From Candidatus Saccharimonadota bacterium (GTDB lineage Bacteria; Patescibacteriota; Saccharimonadia; Saccharimonadales; Saccharimonadaceae): 64,000 nt of DNA. The translations under genes and the position numbers were made by a program. The stretch is taken from NCBI GenBank assembly GCA_017540545.1, contig JAFYAV010000001.1, forward strand, positions 399,077 to 463,076. The letters are read 5' to 3'. Of the stretch, positions 33,663-41,945 are shown piece after piece. Each line of letters starts with the position of its first letter. Position 1 is the first letter of the stretch. Below the pieces are notes generated by a model, which was given only the letters and a program-made list of their open reading frames with translations, was not told where the DNA came from and did no database searches.

Positions 33663-35024
33663 ATGGATCAAAAACAGACATTTTTCTTCTATGACCTTGA
33701 AACCTCTGGTCTGAATCCGCGCGAGGATCGCTTGATGCAATTCGCGGGCATCCGCACTGACATGGATTTGAAGCAAATAGGCGACCCGGTCAACCTTCTC
33801 GTCAAACTCTCTGACGATACTTTACCTAGCCCGCAGGCGATTATGGTCACTAAAATCACGCCACAGTCCACGCTGATGGATGGCTTTACGGAAGCGGAGT
33901 TTTGTAAATACGTAATGGACGAAATCTTTACACCCGGCACTATTGCAATGGGGTATAATTCCGTTCGTTTCGACGATGAATTTATGCGCCATACCTTTTG
34001 GCGCAATTTTTACGATCCCTATGAATGGCAATGGAAAGACGGCCGCAGCAGATGGGACTTGCTCGATGTCGTGCGCATGACGCGCGCACTGCGCCCAGAA
34101 AATATTAGTTGGCCCGTAACCGAAGACGGAAAGGCTACTAATCGTCTCGAGCTAATCACCAAGCAAAACGGTATTTCGCACGAGCATGCTCACGATGCAC
34201 TTTCGGACGTGGAGGCACTCATCTCGGTAACGCGTCTAATCAAGGAGAAACAGCCACAGCTCTATGACTGGCTCTTTAAAATGCGCGACAAAAAGGCTGT
34301 TCAAAAGCTCATCAATCTAGATAAACCGGCGCCATTCGTTTATAGCTCTGGTCGCTATTCGTCCGAGTTTGAAAAAACGACTGTTGCCTATCCGATTGCG
34401 CCCGCCAAGAATGGCAATGTGCTCGTATTTGATCTACGTCAGAATCTTGACGAGTTACTTGCGCAGGAAGAGCCCAAATTTTTCCCGACCGTAAAAGAGC
34501 TCAAATATAATCATTGTCCGGCCGTTGCCCCATTGGGTGTTCTAGCGCAGGGCGATGGTTGGCAAAAAATCCAACTCGACCAATCGCGAATCGAGCGAAA
34601 TCTTAAAGCGCTCCTCTCGCATCCGGATTTTATTGAACGGATGCGCACCGAAAACGAGAACCGCGAAGAATTTCCGCCAGCAGTCGATCCCGAGTCGGCG
34701 CTCTATGATGGCTTTCTTGACGATACTGACAGAACTCGCTGCAATGCCATACGGCGTGCAACTATCAATGAGCTTGCGGATTTTCATCCCGACTTCCATG
34801 ATCCGCGTTTGCCGGACTTGCTACTACACTATAAAGCACGAAACTTCGCCGAGACGCTATCCGAATCGGAACATCAAAAATGGGAAGAGTATCGCATTCA
34901 ACGCATCAGGGCGCGCCAGAACTCCTATATCAAGGCTATTCAGGAATTGGCAGCGCAACCTAATACTGACCGATATATCTTGGAAGAATTGCAGCTTTGG
35001 TATCAGTCACTACTGCCGTATTAG
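33663..35024 (+). CDS. sbcB: Exodeoxyribonuclease I
   Basis: A 3'-5' single-strand DNA exonuclease of the DEDDh class. The 453 residues follow E. coli ExoI closely: FYDLETSGLNPREDRLMQFAGIRTD (first D and E), GYNSVRFDDEFMRHTFWRNFYDPYEW, SRWDLLDVVRMTRALRPE and HAHDALSDVEAL (last D), then the SH3-like and helical C-terminal domains that embrace DNA. Length is near E. coli's 475. It works in recombination and mismatch repair. ExoI is mostly known from proteobacteria, so its presence in a small genome is noteworthy. Confidence 0.95.
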   Translation: MDQKQTFFFYDLETSGLNPREDRLMQFAGIRTDMDLKQIGDPVNLLVKLSDDTLPSPQAIMVTKITPQSTLMDGFTEAEFCKYVMDEIFTPGTIAMGYNSVRFDDEFMRHTFWRNFYDPYEWQWKDGRSRWDLLDVVRMTRALRPENISWPVTEDGKATNRLELITKQNGISHEHAHDALSDVEALISVTRLIKEKQPQLYDWLFKMRDKKAVQKLINLDKPAPFVYSSGRYSSEFEKTTVAYPIAPAKNGNVLVFDLRQNLDELLAQEEPKFFPTVKELKYNHCPAVAPLGVLAQGDGWQKIQLDQSRIERNLKALLSHPDFIERMRTENENREEFPPAVDPESALYDGFLDDTDRTRCNAIRRATINELADFHPDFHDPRLPDLLLHYKARNFAETLSESEHQKWEEYRIQRIRARQNSYIKAIQELAAQPNTDRYILEELQLWYQSLLPY

Positions 35025-35063
35025 TAGAATATACTTATGCTCGCAAGCAGATAGAAAAATAAT

Positions 35064-35069
35064 TATAAT
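35064..35069 (+). promoter_or_regulatory. -10 box of the OafA-like gene, leaderless
   Basis: TATAAT ends 6 nt before ATG 35076. TCGCAA at 35041-35046 is a fair -35 at 17 nt. Confidence 0.5.
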
Positions 35070-35075
35070 TTAATT

Positions 35076-36911
35076 ATGCTGTGGCTGACGGGCATCAATT
35101 CAATTCGGTTTTTTGCGATTTTTTTGATTCTTATCTATCACCTCTTTCGCAGTTTTCTGCCTGGCGGATTTATCGCCGTAGACATCTTTTTTGCTATCTC
35201 GGGCTTCTTGATTATTGGTAAATTAATTCGCGAATCTGCAAACGGCAAGGTTAACTATTGTCGTTTTTTGCTAAATCGGTTTTTGCGTATCTATCCGGCA
35301 TTACTGGTCTGTGTTTTGATTACGCTTGCGCTGACGCTATTCGTGCATCCCGACGTGCTTGTTGGTTTGCGTCAAAATACAATTGCGGCGCTAACCTTTT
35401 CGACAAACTACGTTCAGCTTCTGTCTGGTGGTAGTTACGAGAATGTTATTTCGCCCAACTTATTCCAACACACGTGGTTTCTTGCGCTCGAAATGCAGCT
35501 ATATATTCTTGCGCCCCTCCTAGTAATGGGGATTGTTTCGGCTACCAAAGATCATCGCAAAGCCATTAAGGTTATTGGCGTAATATTTCTTTTTTTGGCA
35601 ATTATCTCCAGCCTACTAATGATGGTATATGGCGGCATATTAGCATTGCCCGATCGGGCATATTTCGCCATCGACTCGCATATGGGCGCATTTTGTCTTG
35701 GTGCCGCATTTGCGGTATTTAACTATCTCGTACCGCGCACGCCGCGCACGCCCAAAATTATTCCAGCTATCGGTCTCGGCCTCAGTCTAACCACGATTGT
35801 CATCCTTTCGTTCAAGCTAGAATATACTGGCGCAATGACGTATTTTTTCGGGCTACCCTTCACGGGTTTTCTGACGGTGATTATGCTCGCCTGTATTATA
35901 AAATTGCAACCAAATGTTCGTGTGCGCCATAAAACGCTCACCGCCGTGCGCGTGCTTGAGCGCCTTGGTGCACTATCTTTTGGCATATACCTATTTCATT
36001 GGCCGCTCTCTATTCTTTTGCCTAATTTGCTCCCGCCCAGTTTGCCGACCGGGCTATATGCGACCATTAATACCGCAGTGAGCGCGGCGTTGGCGATAAT
36101 TTGTAATTGCACTCTGCACGTTGAGCGCCATCTAAAAATGCTCCAGTTTTATAGAAAACGTCGATGGGCCTATGCGATTGTAGCTGTCGCACTATTAGTG
36201 CCAGCAGTGATTGGCTTTATTCGAATTCCTGAAACTTCAGGTATTACGGAGCAGCTTCGCGAGATGGCTGCGCTCGGGGACGAGAACGTTGAGCCGGAGC
36301 CAGAGCAATACTTGGGGCTAACAAGTTTGGCTGACAGGGTGCGAGAAATACTCGCTGCTCAATTTAAGCTAGCTGCTGATCCTTCCAGTCGACCCGTTAT
36401 TGCTGACGGCAATGGCGCGAAGAATGCAAATAACGCTAAGGTTTTAGTCATCGGGGATTCGGTTACTTTAGGGGCCAAGCAGGCTCTCGAGTCGACTATA
36501 CCTGATGTCTTTGTCGACGCGAAGGAATCGCGCTCCATCATTACGGCTACGGGCATTATTGCAAATTATTCCGCGAAAGGAAAGCTACCAAACACCATTG
36601 TAATTAGTCTCGCCACTAACGAATACAACATCACCGAAGCTTTGCTCCAGACTATCACGAACGCCGCTGGCAATGATAAAACATATATTCTAGTGACTGC
36701 CTATGCCGGACCGCAGCAAATTCGCAACAAGCAGAATGCTACGCTCAAAAAATTTGCTGAGAAAAACGACAATATCTTTATTGCCGATTGGTGGGAAATC
36801 GCACACAATAATTGGTCGCTCATGTATGCAGATCACATTCATCTCAACCCAGAAGGGCGCATTGCTTATGCGAATCTCATCTATAATGCCATTAGGAGTG
36901 CACACCAATGA
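35076..36911 (+). CDS. OafA/OatA-like surface O-acyltransferase
   Basis: 611 residues in two parts. The first ~370 form the ten- or eleven-helix acyltransferase-3 domain (INSIRFFAIFLILIYHLF; FIAVDIFFAISGFLI; FGIYLFHWPLS). The C-terminal part is an outer SGNH hydrolase-like domain with GDSVTLGAKQAL (block I serine), a block III-like NEYN, and ADHIHLNPEGR (Asp and His of the triad). This layout matches peptidoglycan O-acetyltransferase OatA, which shields the wall against lysozyme, and lipopolysaccharide acylases. The next gene overlaps by 4 nt. Confidence 0.9.
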   Translation: MLWLTGINSIRFFAIFLILIYHLFRSFLPGGFIAVDIFFAISGFLIIGKLIRESANGKVNYCRFLLNRFLRIYPALLVCVLITLALTLFVHPDVLVGLRQNTIAALTFSTNYVQLLSGGSYENVISPNLFQHTWFLALEMQLYILAPLLVMGIVSATKDHRKAIKVIGVIFLFLAIISSLLMMVYGGILALPDRAYFAIDSHMGAFCLGAAFAVFNYLVPRTPRTPKIIPAIGLGLSLTTIVILSFKLEYTGAMTYFFGLPFTGFLTVIMLACIIKLQPNVRVRHKTLTAVRVLERLGALSFGIYLFHWPLSILLPNLLPPSLPTGLYATINTAVSAALAIICNCTLHVERHLKMLQFYRKRRWAYAIVAVALLVPAVIGFIRIPETSGITEQLREMAALGDENVEPEPEQYLGLTSLADRVREILAAQFKLAADPSSRPVIADGNGAKNANNAKVLVIGDSVTLGAKQALESTIPDVFVDAKESRSIITATGIIANYSAKGKLPNTIVISLATNEYNITEALLQTITNAAGNDKTYILVTAYAGPQQIRNKQNATLKKFAEKNDNIFIADWWEIAHNNWSLMYADHIHLNPEGRIAYANLIYNAIRSAHQ

Positions 36912-37690
36912 AACAGAGCCTACTTGAACATTGGCGCATTAGTCGCAAGATCCGCAAACTGAATCGCGAAGTCGGTCTAGCTCGTTCTCGCCGCGGAATA
37001 GCTATTATTTTTCTAATTTTGGTCGCAATCGCCTTTGTTGTCTTTGAGGTATGCGACATCGTCCACTCGAAATATCGCCATGACGAAGAGTTGACGAGCG
37101 GGCTGGTCAGTGATGCGGCGATTGAATTGAGCTATATTAATACGGGTTTCATTACGGGCGATCAAACGGTGTTCAAGAAGGCTTACCGACAATATCTTTT
37201 TACGCTAGACCAACTTAATCGCAATTCGTACATGCAGAAAGAGCAGGGCGAGTTGCTTCATTCGCTCAACGAATATCGCTCAATCCTTGACGAAGAAGTT
37301 GAAGATGCTCATTTGATTAAGTTTCGTACCTCCATTAAGATGCTTCAAGCGGAGCTGGGCGAAGTGAGTCTCGAAAAAGTGAGCGTAAAAGAGATGCTTG
37401 ATGTCAAAGAAGCGCTCGAAGATTTTCGCGATAGCCTAGCGGCGCTTGAAGATGAGCGCTTTGCAGCAATTATCACCAAGTTTACCGATTATAGTAACGA
37501 ATTGATCAAATTGATCGATAAGTCCTCTGTTTGTATTGGTGTCTGTAGCGAGAAAAACTTCAGAGACTACCTGTCGGAGTTGGAAAAGATATTCACGAAG
37601 TATCAGAGTGAGCTAGCTGCGGCTGATATTAAGCTATCAGAATACTACAGCCCATCTTCCTTAATCGATTCTCTAGAAATGCTACAATAG
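36908..37690 (+). CDS. Single-pass membrane protein with helical outer domain, unknown
   Basis: 260 residues: basic N-terminus, one membrane helix (about 29-48), then an almost entirely helical, acidic outer region. The region holds two cysteines close together near the end (SVCIGVCSEKN), probably a disulfide or metal pair. I recognise no family. It overlaps the OafA-like gene by 4 nt (ATGA), with SD aggag inside that gene. Co-translation suggests an envelope partner. Confidence 0.6.
   Translation: MKQSLLEHWRISRKIRKLNREVGLARSRRGIAIIFLILVAIAFVVFEVCDIVHSKYRHDEELTSGLVSDAAIELSYINTGFITGDQTVFKKAYRQYLFTLDQLNRNSYMQKEQGELLHSLNEYRSILDEEVEDAHLIKFRTSIKMLQAELGEVSLEKVSVKEMLDVKEALEDFRDSLAALEDERFAAIITKFTDYSNELIKLIDKSSVCIGVCSEKNFRDYLSELEKIFTKYQSELAAADIKLSEYYSPSSLIDSLEMLQ
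37680..37688 (+). promoter_or_regulatory. Extended -10 of pta, leaderless
   Basis: TGC-TACAAT lies at the very end of the preceding gene and ends 6 nt before ATG 37695. Confidence 0.5.
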
Positions 37691-37694
37691 CAAT

Positions 37695-38480
37695 ATGCAC
37701 AAGATTCTTTTTCCAGAAGCCACAAACGACTATATTAAGATTGCCGCTACCGAGCTAGCGGAGCGGGGCATTTGTGAACCAATCCTCGAAGAAAGCGATA
37801 TGGCCACTGCGGGTCAAAAAGTCGCCAACGGCTTGGCGGACGCAATGGTTGCCGGCGTGGACTATTCTTCGCGCGACGTGATTCTAGCTTGCCGTGACCA
37901 AATCGGTGTTGCTGGTCAAATTGATCCATTCGAGAAGAAGACATTCTCTAGTCTTTTTGTGGCGGACTTTCCAGACGATAGACGCTACATTATTTCCGAT
38001 GGTGCAACTTGCAAGAATCCCACCGCCGAGCAGCTCGCAGATATTGTTATTCTTGTGAACGAGGCGGCTACCAAAATTCTAGACAATACACCACGCATCG
38101 CAATGCTGTCATTTTCGACTTTCGGTTCGGGCGGCAAAGATTCGTCTATGGATAAGATCGCCGAAGCGATCAAAATAGTACGCATGCGTCGCCCTGAAAT
38201 ACTTATCGATGGCGAAATGCAACTCGACGCAGCCGTCAACGAACGTATCGGCAAAAAGAAAGCCCCCAAAGATTCTCAAGTCGCCGGTCGCGCTAACGTT
38301 CTGGTTACTCCGGATATCAATTCTGGCAACATATTATATAAGTCACTCGAGCAGTTCGCTGGCGCCAAATTGGCTGGCCCAATTTTGCTTGGGTTTAAGA
38401 GGCCTGTCTCTGACCTTTCGCGCGGCTCAACACCCGAAGATATCGTCTTTACGACTGAGTGCTTAGTCAAGCTTATCTAA
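37695..38480 (+). CDS. pta: Phosphate acetyltransferase (Pta), short form
   Basis: Interconverts acetyl-CoA and acetyl phosphate. The 261 residues show the family blocks SFSTFGSGGKDSSMDKIAEA, DGEMQLDAAVN and ANVLVTPDINSGNILYKSLE. The usual single-domain enzyme has about 325 residues, and the N-terminal part is shortened here. With the phosphoketolase and acetate kinase elsewhere in the window it completes the acetyl phosphate hub. Some Pta-fold proteins are butyryltransferases, so the acyl group is not proven. It has its own -10 and a terminator directly behind its stop. Confidence 0.88.
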   Translation: MHKILFPEATNDYIKIAATELAERGICEPILEESDMATAGQKVANGLADAMVAGVDYSSRDVILACRDQIGVAGQIDPFEKKTFSSLFVADFPDDRRYIISDGATCKNPTAEQLADIVILVNEAATKILDNTPRIAMLSFSTFGSGGKDSSMDKIAEAIKIVRMRRPEILIDGEMQLDAAVNERIGKKKAPKDSQVAGRANVLVTPDINSGNILYKSLEQFAGAKLAGPILLGFKRPVSDLSRGSTPEDIVFTTECLVKLI

Positions 38481-38507
38481 AAATCCCCCTTTCGGGGGAT
38501 TTTTTAT
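38479..38507. terminator. Bidirectional terminator pta/GH57
   Basis: The stem aaaaatccccc / gggggattttt has a TTTC loop. It overlaps the last bases of both convergent genes. Confidence 0.93.
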
Positions 38508-39736
38508 TCTTCGTCTTCGTCTTCGTCAGTTTTCGGCTTATAGGCATTAATCCGCCCGCGAATGTCGCGTACTGCGTTCATGAAATATAGAAATGCATCA
38601 AACGGCGAATCGTAAGGCGAGAAGTATTGGTGCACGCCACCATCATTCAGGTGTTTCGTGCTCATGTAATACAGATGATCGGATGTAAGCAAGCGACGCC
38701 AATCGGCAATCAAATCCTCGTCTTTGCTCTCTAGCACGCCCGGTTTAAGATCGTAAATTGCCTTAAGTGCTTCGTGCTGCATTGAGTTGCCCAACCATGC
38801 ACTTAAATCGCGTTCCGTGTCTGCCCACGTTACAGTCCACGGCATCGAGACGGAATCGTCCGGTTCGAAACTATCGCAGGCCTCAGAAACGGTCATGAAA
38901 TTACATTCGGCGTTATCATTCCAGCGATGGATTAAGTCGTCAAAGAACTCGAAGATGCCAGTATCTTCCCAAACATTCTCGCCGAAGGTCTCGAAATCCA
39001 TGAACAGGTTAATAATCGGGCCTTGCTTCGACGAGGTGTCTAACCAGCGTAGATATTTGTCGACTGTCAGCGGCCATTCATTCCAGCTCTTGTCAGGGAA
39101 GCGGAACGCAATATCGTCGGATAGGCGGTAATTCTTAGTTAATAGTTTAACGTTCTTACATCCATCCGGACGATATACCTTATTGGGGGTGCGCGCTTCG
39201 AGAATCTTATCCCATCCCTCGGCAATTACACCCTTAAAACCATAACCATCGGCCCATTTTGCTAAATCGTTATTATACGCTAATTCGGTGTTGCGAAAAA
39301 CCTGCGTCTGAACGCCAAACAACTTGCGAATCTTATTCTGGTGTAGCTGCACCTCTGCCTCAAACTCATCGCGGTCAATAAAGAACGATAAGGAATGGTT
39401 GTAAGTTTCTGCCACTATTTCTACACGACCAGTTTTAACGAGGTCTCTAATGGTCTCGATGATTTCCGGCGCCCACTCTTCGGCCTGCTCGAGGAAAGTG
39501 CCCGTCATCGATAACGAGAATTTAAACTTACTTGTCGTCTCAATTAGATTCTTGAGATGTTTTAGCATTGGACGATATGATTTTTCGGCCACTTTCTTAA
39601 AGACGCGTTCGTTATTGGCGCCAGTAAACCAGTCTTTATCCGTCCAGTAGTCGTGATCATGGCCGACCGAAAAGATACTATAATGCTTCACGCGATACGG
39701 TTGATGCATGTGCAAATATAGTACAATCGACTTCAT
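38504..39736 (-). CDS. Glycoside hydrolase family 57
   Basis: 410 residues of the GH57 (beta/alpha)7 barrel: the N-terminal LYLHMHQPYR motif, VEIVAETYNHSLSFF, EVQLHQNKIRKLFG.VQTQVFRNTELAYN (nucleophile Glu region) and LFMDFETFGENVWEDTGI. GH57 enzymes are alpha-amylases, 4-alpha-glucanotransferases or branching enzymes. A Glu/Asp tail ends the protein. It is the last gene after a GT4 glycosyltransferase (22 nt apart) with SD ggaggtg, so the pair likely makes and breaks an intracellular alpha-glucan. No glgC or glgP is in the window. Confidence 0.92.
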   Translation of the reverse strand: MKSIVLYLHMHQPYRVKHYSIFSVGHDHDYWTDKDWFTGANNERVFKKVAEKSYRPMLKHLKNLIETTSKFKFSLSMTGTFLEQAEEWAPEIIETIRDLVKTGRVEIVAETYNHSLSFFIDRDEFEAEVQLHQNKIRKLFGVQTQVFRNTELAYNNDLAKWADGYGFKGVIAEGWDKILEARTPNKVYRPDGCKNVKLLTKNYRLSDDIAFRFPDKSWNEWPLTVDKYLRWLDTSSKQGPIINLFMDFETFGENVWEDTGIFEFFDDLIHRWNDNAECNFMTVSEACDSFEPDDSVSMPWTVTWADTERDLSAWLGNSMQHEALKAIYDLKPGVLESKDEDLIADWRRLLTSDHLYYMSTKHLNDGGVHQYFSPYDSPFDAFLYFMNAVRDIRGRINAYKPKTDEDEDEE

Positions 39737-39758
39737 CTATGGTCACCTCCGTTTTGTT

Positions 39759-40982
39759 CTAGAAACGATTTCTTTTATGTTTACTAACTTCATCATACAC
39801 CTGGATACATTTCGCCGCAACATCGTCCCAAGAAATGCGGGTATACTCATGGCGAATACCATCCTGAAGAGTATGCGTAAGTGCCGGACTTTCGGCGATA
39901 TTCACAAGAGCGCCAGCCAACTTATCTTCATCCCAGAAGTCATAGCGAACAATTGATTGTAATACCTCGCCCACACCAGATTGCTTCGTGATAACCAATG
40001 CGTTGCCGTGATGCGCAGCTTCGAGAGCTGTCAAGCCAAACGGCTCGGATACAGAGCTCATTACGAAGATATCGGAAATACTATAAATATCGCGTAGCTG
40101 CTTGCCACGGATAAAGCCAGTGAAAATAACATTTTCGGAAATACCAAGATCGGCAGACATGCGCATTAATTGATCTTTCTGTTCGCCATCACCCGCAAAG
40201 AGAAAAACCATCTTTGGATGTAGTTCAATCGCTCTTGCGGCGGCGCGCATCAGATGGAAAAGACCCTTTTGTAAGGTAAAGCGACCAACCGTCGAAACTA
40301 CGGTATAGCCTTTCGCCTTGAGTCCCTCAAGGTACTGATAACTAGAACCGTCATAACGATAATCATCATCGCTCGGTGCTTCAAAACCATTGTAGGCAAC
40401 GTCAATTTTTTCTGGCGGGATGCCGTATTTTTCTACGATGATATTCTTTGTAGCCTGGCTTACCGCAATAATCTTATCCGCCCAAACTAGGCCTTCGTAT
40501 TCAATTTGATGAATTAGCGGATTACCTCCATTCGCGCCGCCGCGATCGAACTCAGTTGCGTGAACGTGCGCTACTAACGGAATACCAAAGTTCTTCTTAG
40601 CTAAGATGCCAGCTTCATAGGTTAACCAATCGTGCGCATGAACCAAATCTGGTTTAAACTCCATCAAGTATTTTTCAACAAAATTGCAGTAATTCTTCTG
40701 AATGTCGCGCATCGAGAACATCTCTTTGGCGGCGCCTTCTTTAAAGCGCTTTTCCTCAATTTTGGCCGATTCGTAGGCGGAACCTTTATAAATTTGCTCC
40801 GGATCGACATGGCCGGCCGAAAGTACATTCATGTAATCAAAATGATGCTCCGCTTCGTATGGCACCACGAAATCAATATCGGCACCAAGTTTTGCTAGCG
40901 ACTTGGATAGGTGTAAACAAGCTACTCCTAAACCGCCACTATTGTGTGGGGGAAGTTCCCATCCTAGCATCAAAATTTTCAT
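39759..40982 (-). CDS. GT4 glycosyltransferase, glycogen synthase-like
   Basis: 407 residues with a GT-B fold: N-terminal MKILMLGWELPPHNSGGLGVAC (GGLG nucleotide loop), VHAHDWLTYEAGILA, VAHVHATEFDRGG, and C-terminal TVGRFTLQKG and SSVSEPFGLTALEAAHHG (E-x7-E donor motif). The substrate is probably ADP- or UDP-glucose, used with the GH57 partner. The -10 TATACT ends 8 nt before the ATG (minus strand 40996-40991), leaderless. Another reading is a maltosyl or polysaccharide transferase of other GT4 type. Confidence 0.9.
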   Translation of the reverse strand: MKILMLGWELPPHNSGGLGVACLHLSKSLAKLGADIDFVVPYEAEHHFDYMNVLSAGHVDPEQIYKGSAYESAKIEEKRFKEGAAKEMFSMRDIQKNYCNFVEKYLMEFKPDLVHAHDWLTYEAGILAKKNFGIPLVAHVHATEFDRGGANGGNPLIHQIEYEGLVWADKIIAVSQATKNIIVEKYGIPPEKIDVAYNGFEAPSDDDYRYDGSSYQYLEGLKAKGYTVVSTVGRFTLQKGLFHLMRAAARAIELHPKMVFLFAGDGEQKDQLMRMSADLGISENVIFTGFIRGKQLRDIYSISDIFVMSSVSEPFGLTALEAAHHGNALVITKQSGVGEVLQSIVRYDFWDEDKLAGALVNIAESPALTHTLQDGIRHEYTRISWDDVAAKCIQVYDEVSKHKRNRF

Positions 40983-41120
40983 CTACATCTAGTATAAACA
41001 CTTATGCTTCGAAGCGCAAGCGTAATGCGGCTTTAAAAATCTTAAAAATAACAGAGGTATTTGCAACAATGTGAAAAAATGTCCTGCTAGGACATAAGAT
41101 AATTGAATATCAAGTTATAA

Positions 41121-41146
41121 TAAAAAACCGCCTAATCGGCGGTCTT
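41121..41146 (-). terminator. Terminator behind the 41166 gene
   Basis: The stem gaccgcc / ggcggtt on the minus strand is followed by TTTTT. Confidence 0.85.
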
Positions 41147-41165
41147 TATTTCGGCGCAGTTTTTT

Positions 41166-41897
41166 CTAACTTTCCGCTACTTTCTCGAGAATCTGAATGT
41201 ATTGTTTTCGCAAATTGTCATTTTTGAAATTTAGTTCGCCATTTTCTACAGACCAGTCATCTTTACGCTCATTCAGAAAGGTAACAGCCTCAATCTCTAC
41301 AGCCACCGAGCCCCTTAGGAGTTTTAGGGTATCGCTATAATTAGTGCGCAATTCTTTGTCGCCGTAGAAAACCTTTGCATTGTCAGTAAATAGTTTCTTA
41401 TAGCTCTCGTTCAAATTCTGATCCTCTAGGTAGACCATTACCTCCTTCTCGTTATATAGCTTATCTGCGGCGGCAGTTAAATCTTTTACCTTCTCCGAGG
41501 CTTTAGTTAACTCGGAAATAGTATCATTCAATTTATCTTTGTTCTTACCAAGATATTCCGCCTCGAGCGAATGATAAACAATATCGCTATCGGCGACCTC
41601 ATCGATGCCGTTGATATTATCGGTCAAATCACGGACATATTTCTTTAAGCTTTTCTCGACTTTTGCATAATTGCCCGAGCTAACTGTACGTTCGAGCACC
41701 TCGTCAATCTTTTTTGTATTATTTTTAGCAAAGGCAAGATTTATCGCCGTAATTTCACTCTCGAAGCGCGAGCCTGCTGTAGCATTATCGATAACCACCC
41801 CAAGAATAACCGCCGCAACTAAAATAAGTGCGCACGAAAAAATCTTCACTTTGTTAGAGCGGGTCCGCGTAGGCTGGCCCTGCTGTTTCTTATTCAT
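41166..41897 (-). CDS. Membrane-anchored helical protein, unknown
   Basis: 243 residues. A basic N-terminus (MNKKQQGQPTRTRSNKVK) and one membrane helix (about 19-38) lead to an outer region that is mostly helical and rich in Lys/Glu/Asp/Asn. It resembles in layout the 36908 protein, but no sequence match is obvious. The start is uncertain: the ATG has a ggagga 12 nt upstream, a long spacing, and in-frame GTG/TTG codons lie closer. It is 48 nt behind the ABC pair on the same strand and may share its transcript. Confidence 0.55.
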   Translation of the reverse strand: MNKKQQGQPTRTRSNKVKIFSCALILVAAVILGVVIDNATAGSRFESEITAINLAFAKNNTKKIDEVLERTVSSGNYAKVEKSLKKYVRDLTDNINGIDEVADSDIVYHSLEAEYLGKNKDKLNDTISELTKASEKVKDLTAAADKLYNEKEVMVYLEDQNLNESYKKLFTDNAKVFYGDKELRTNYSDTLKLLRGSVAVEIEAVTFLNERKDDWSVENGELNFKNDNLRKQYIQILEKVAES

Positions 41898-41945
41898 ATT
41901 TAACAACACTCCTCCACGAATGTAACTAATATCAATTATAGCGGA

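Noticed and set aside
36001..36911. SGNH part of the acyltransferase as a separate lipase gene
   Set aside because: The frame is continuous with the membrane domain, and this fusion is the known OatA/OafA arrangement.
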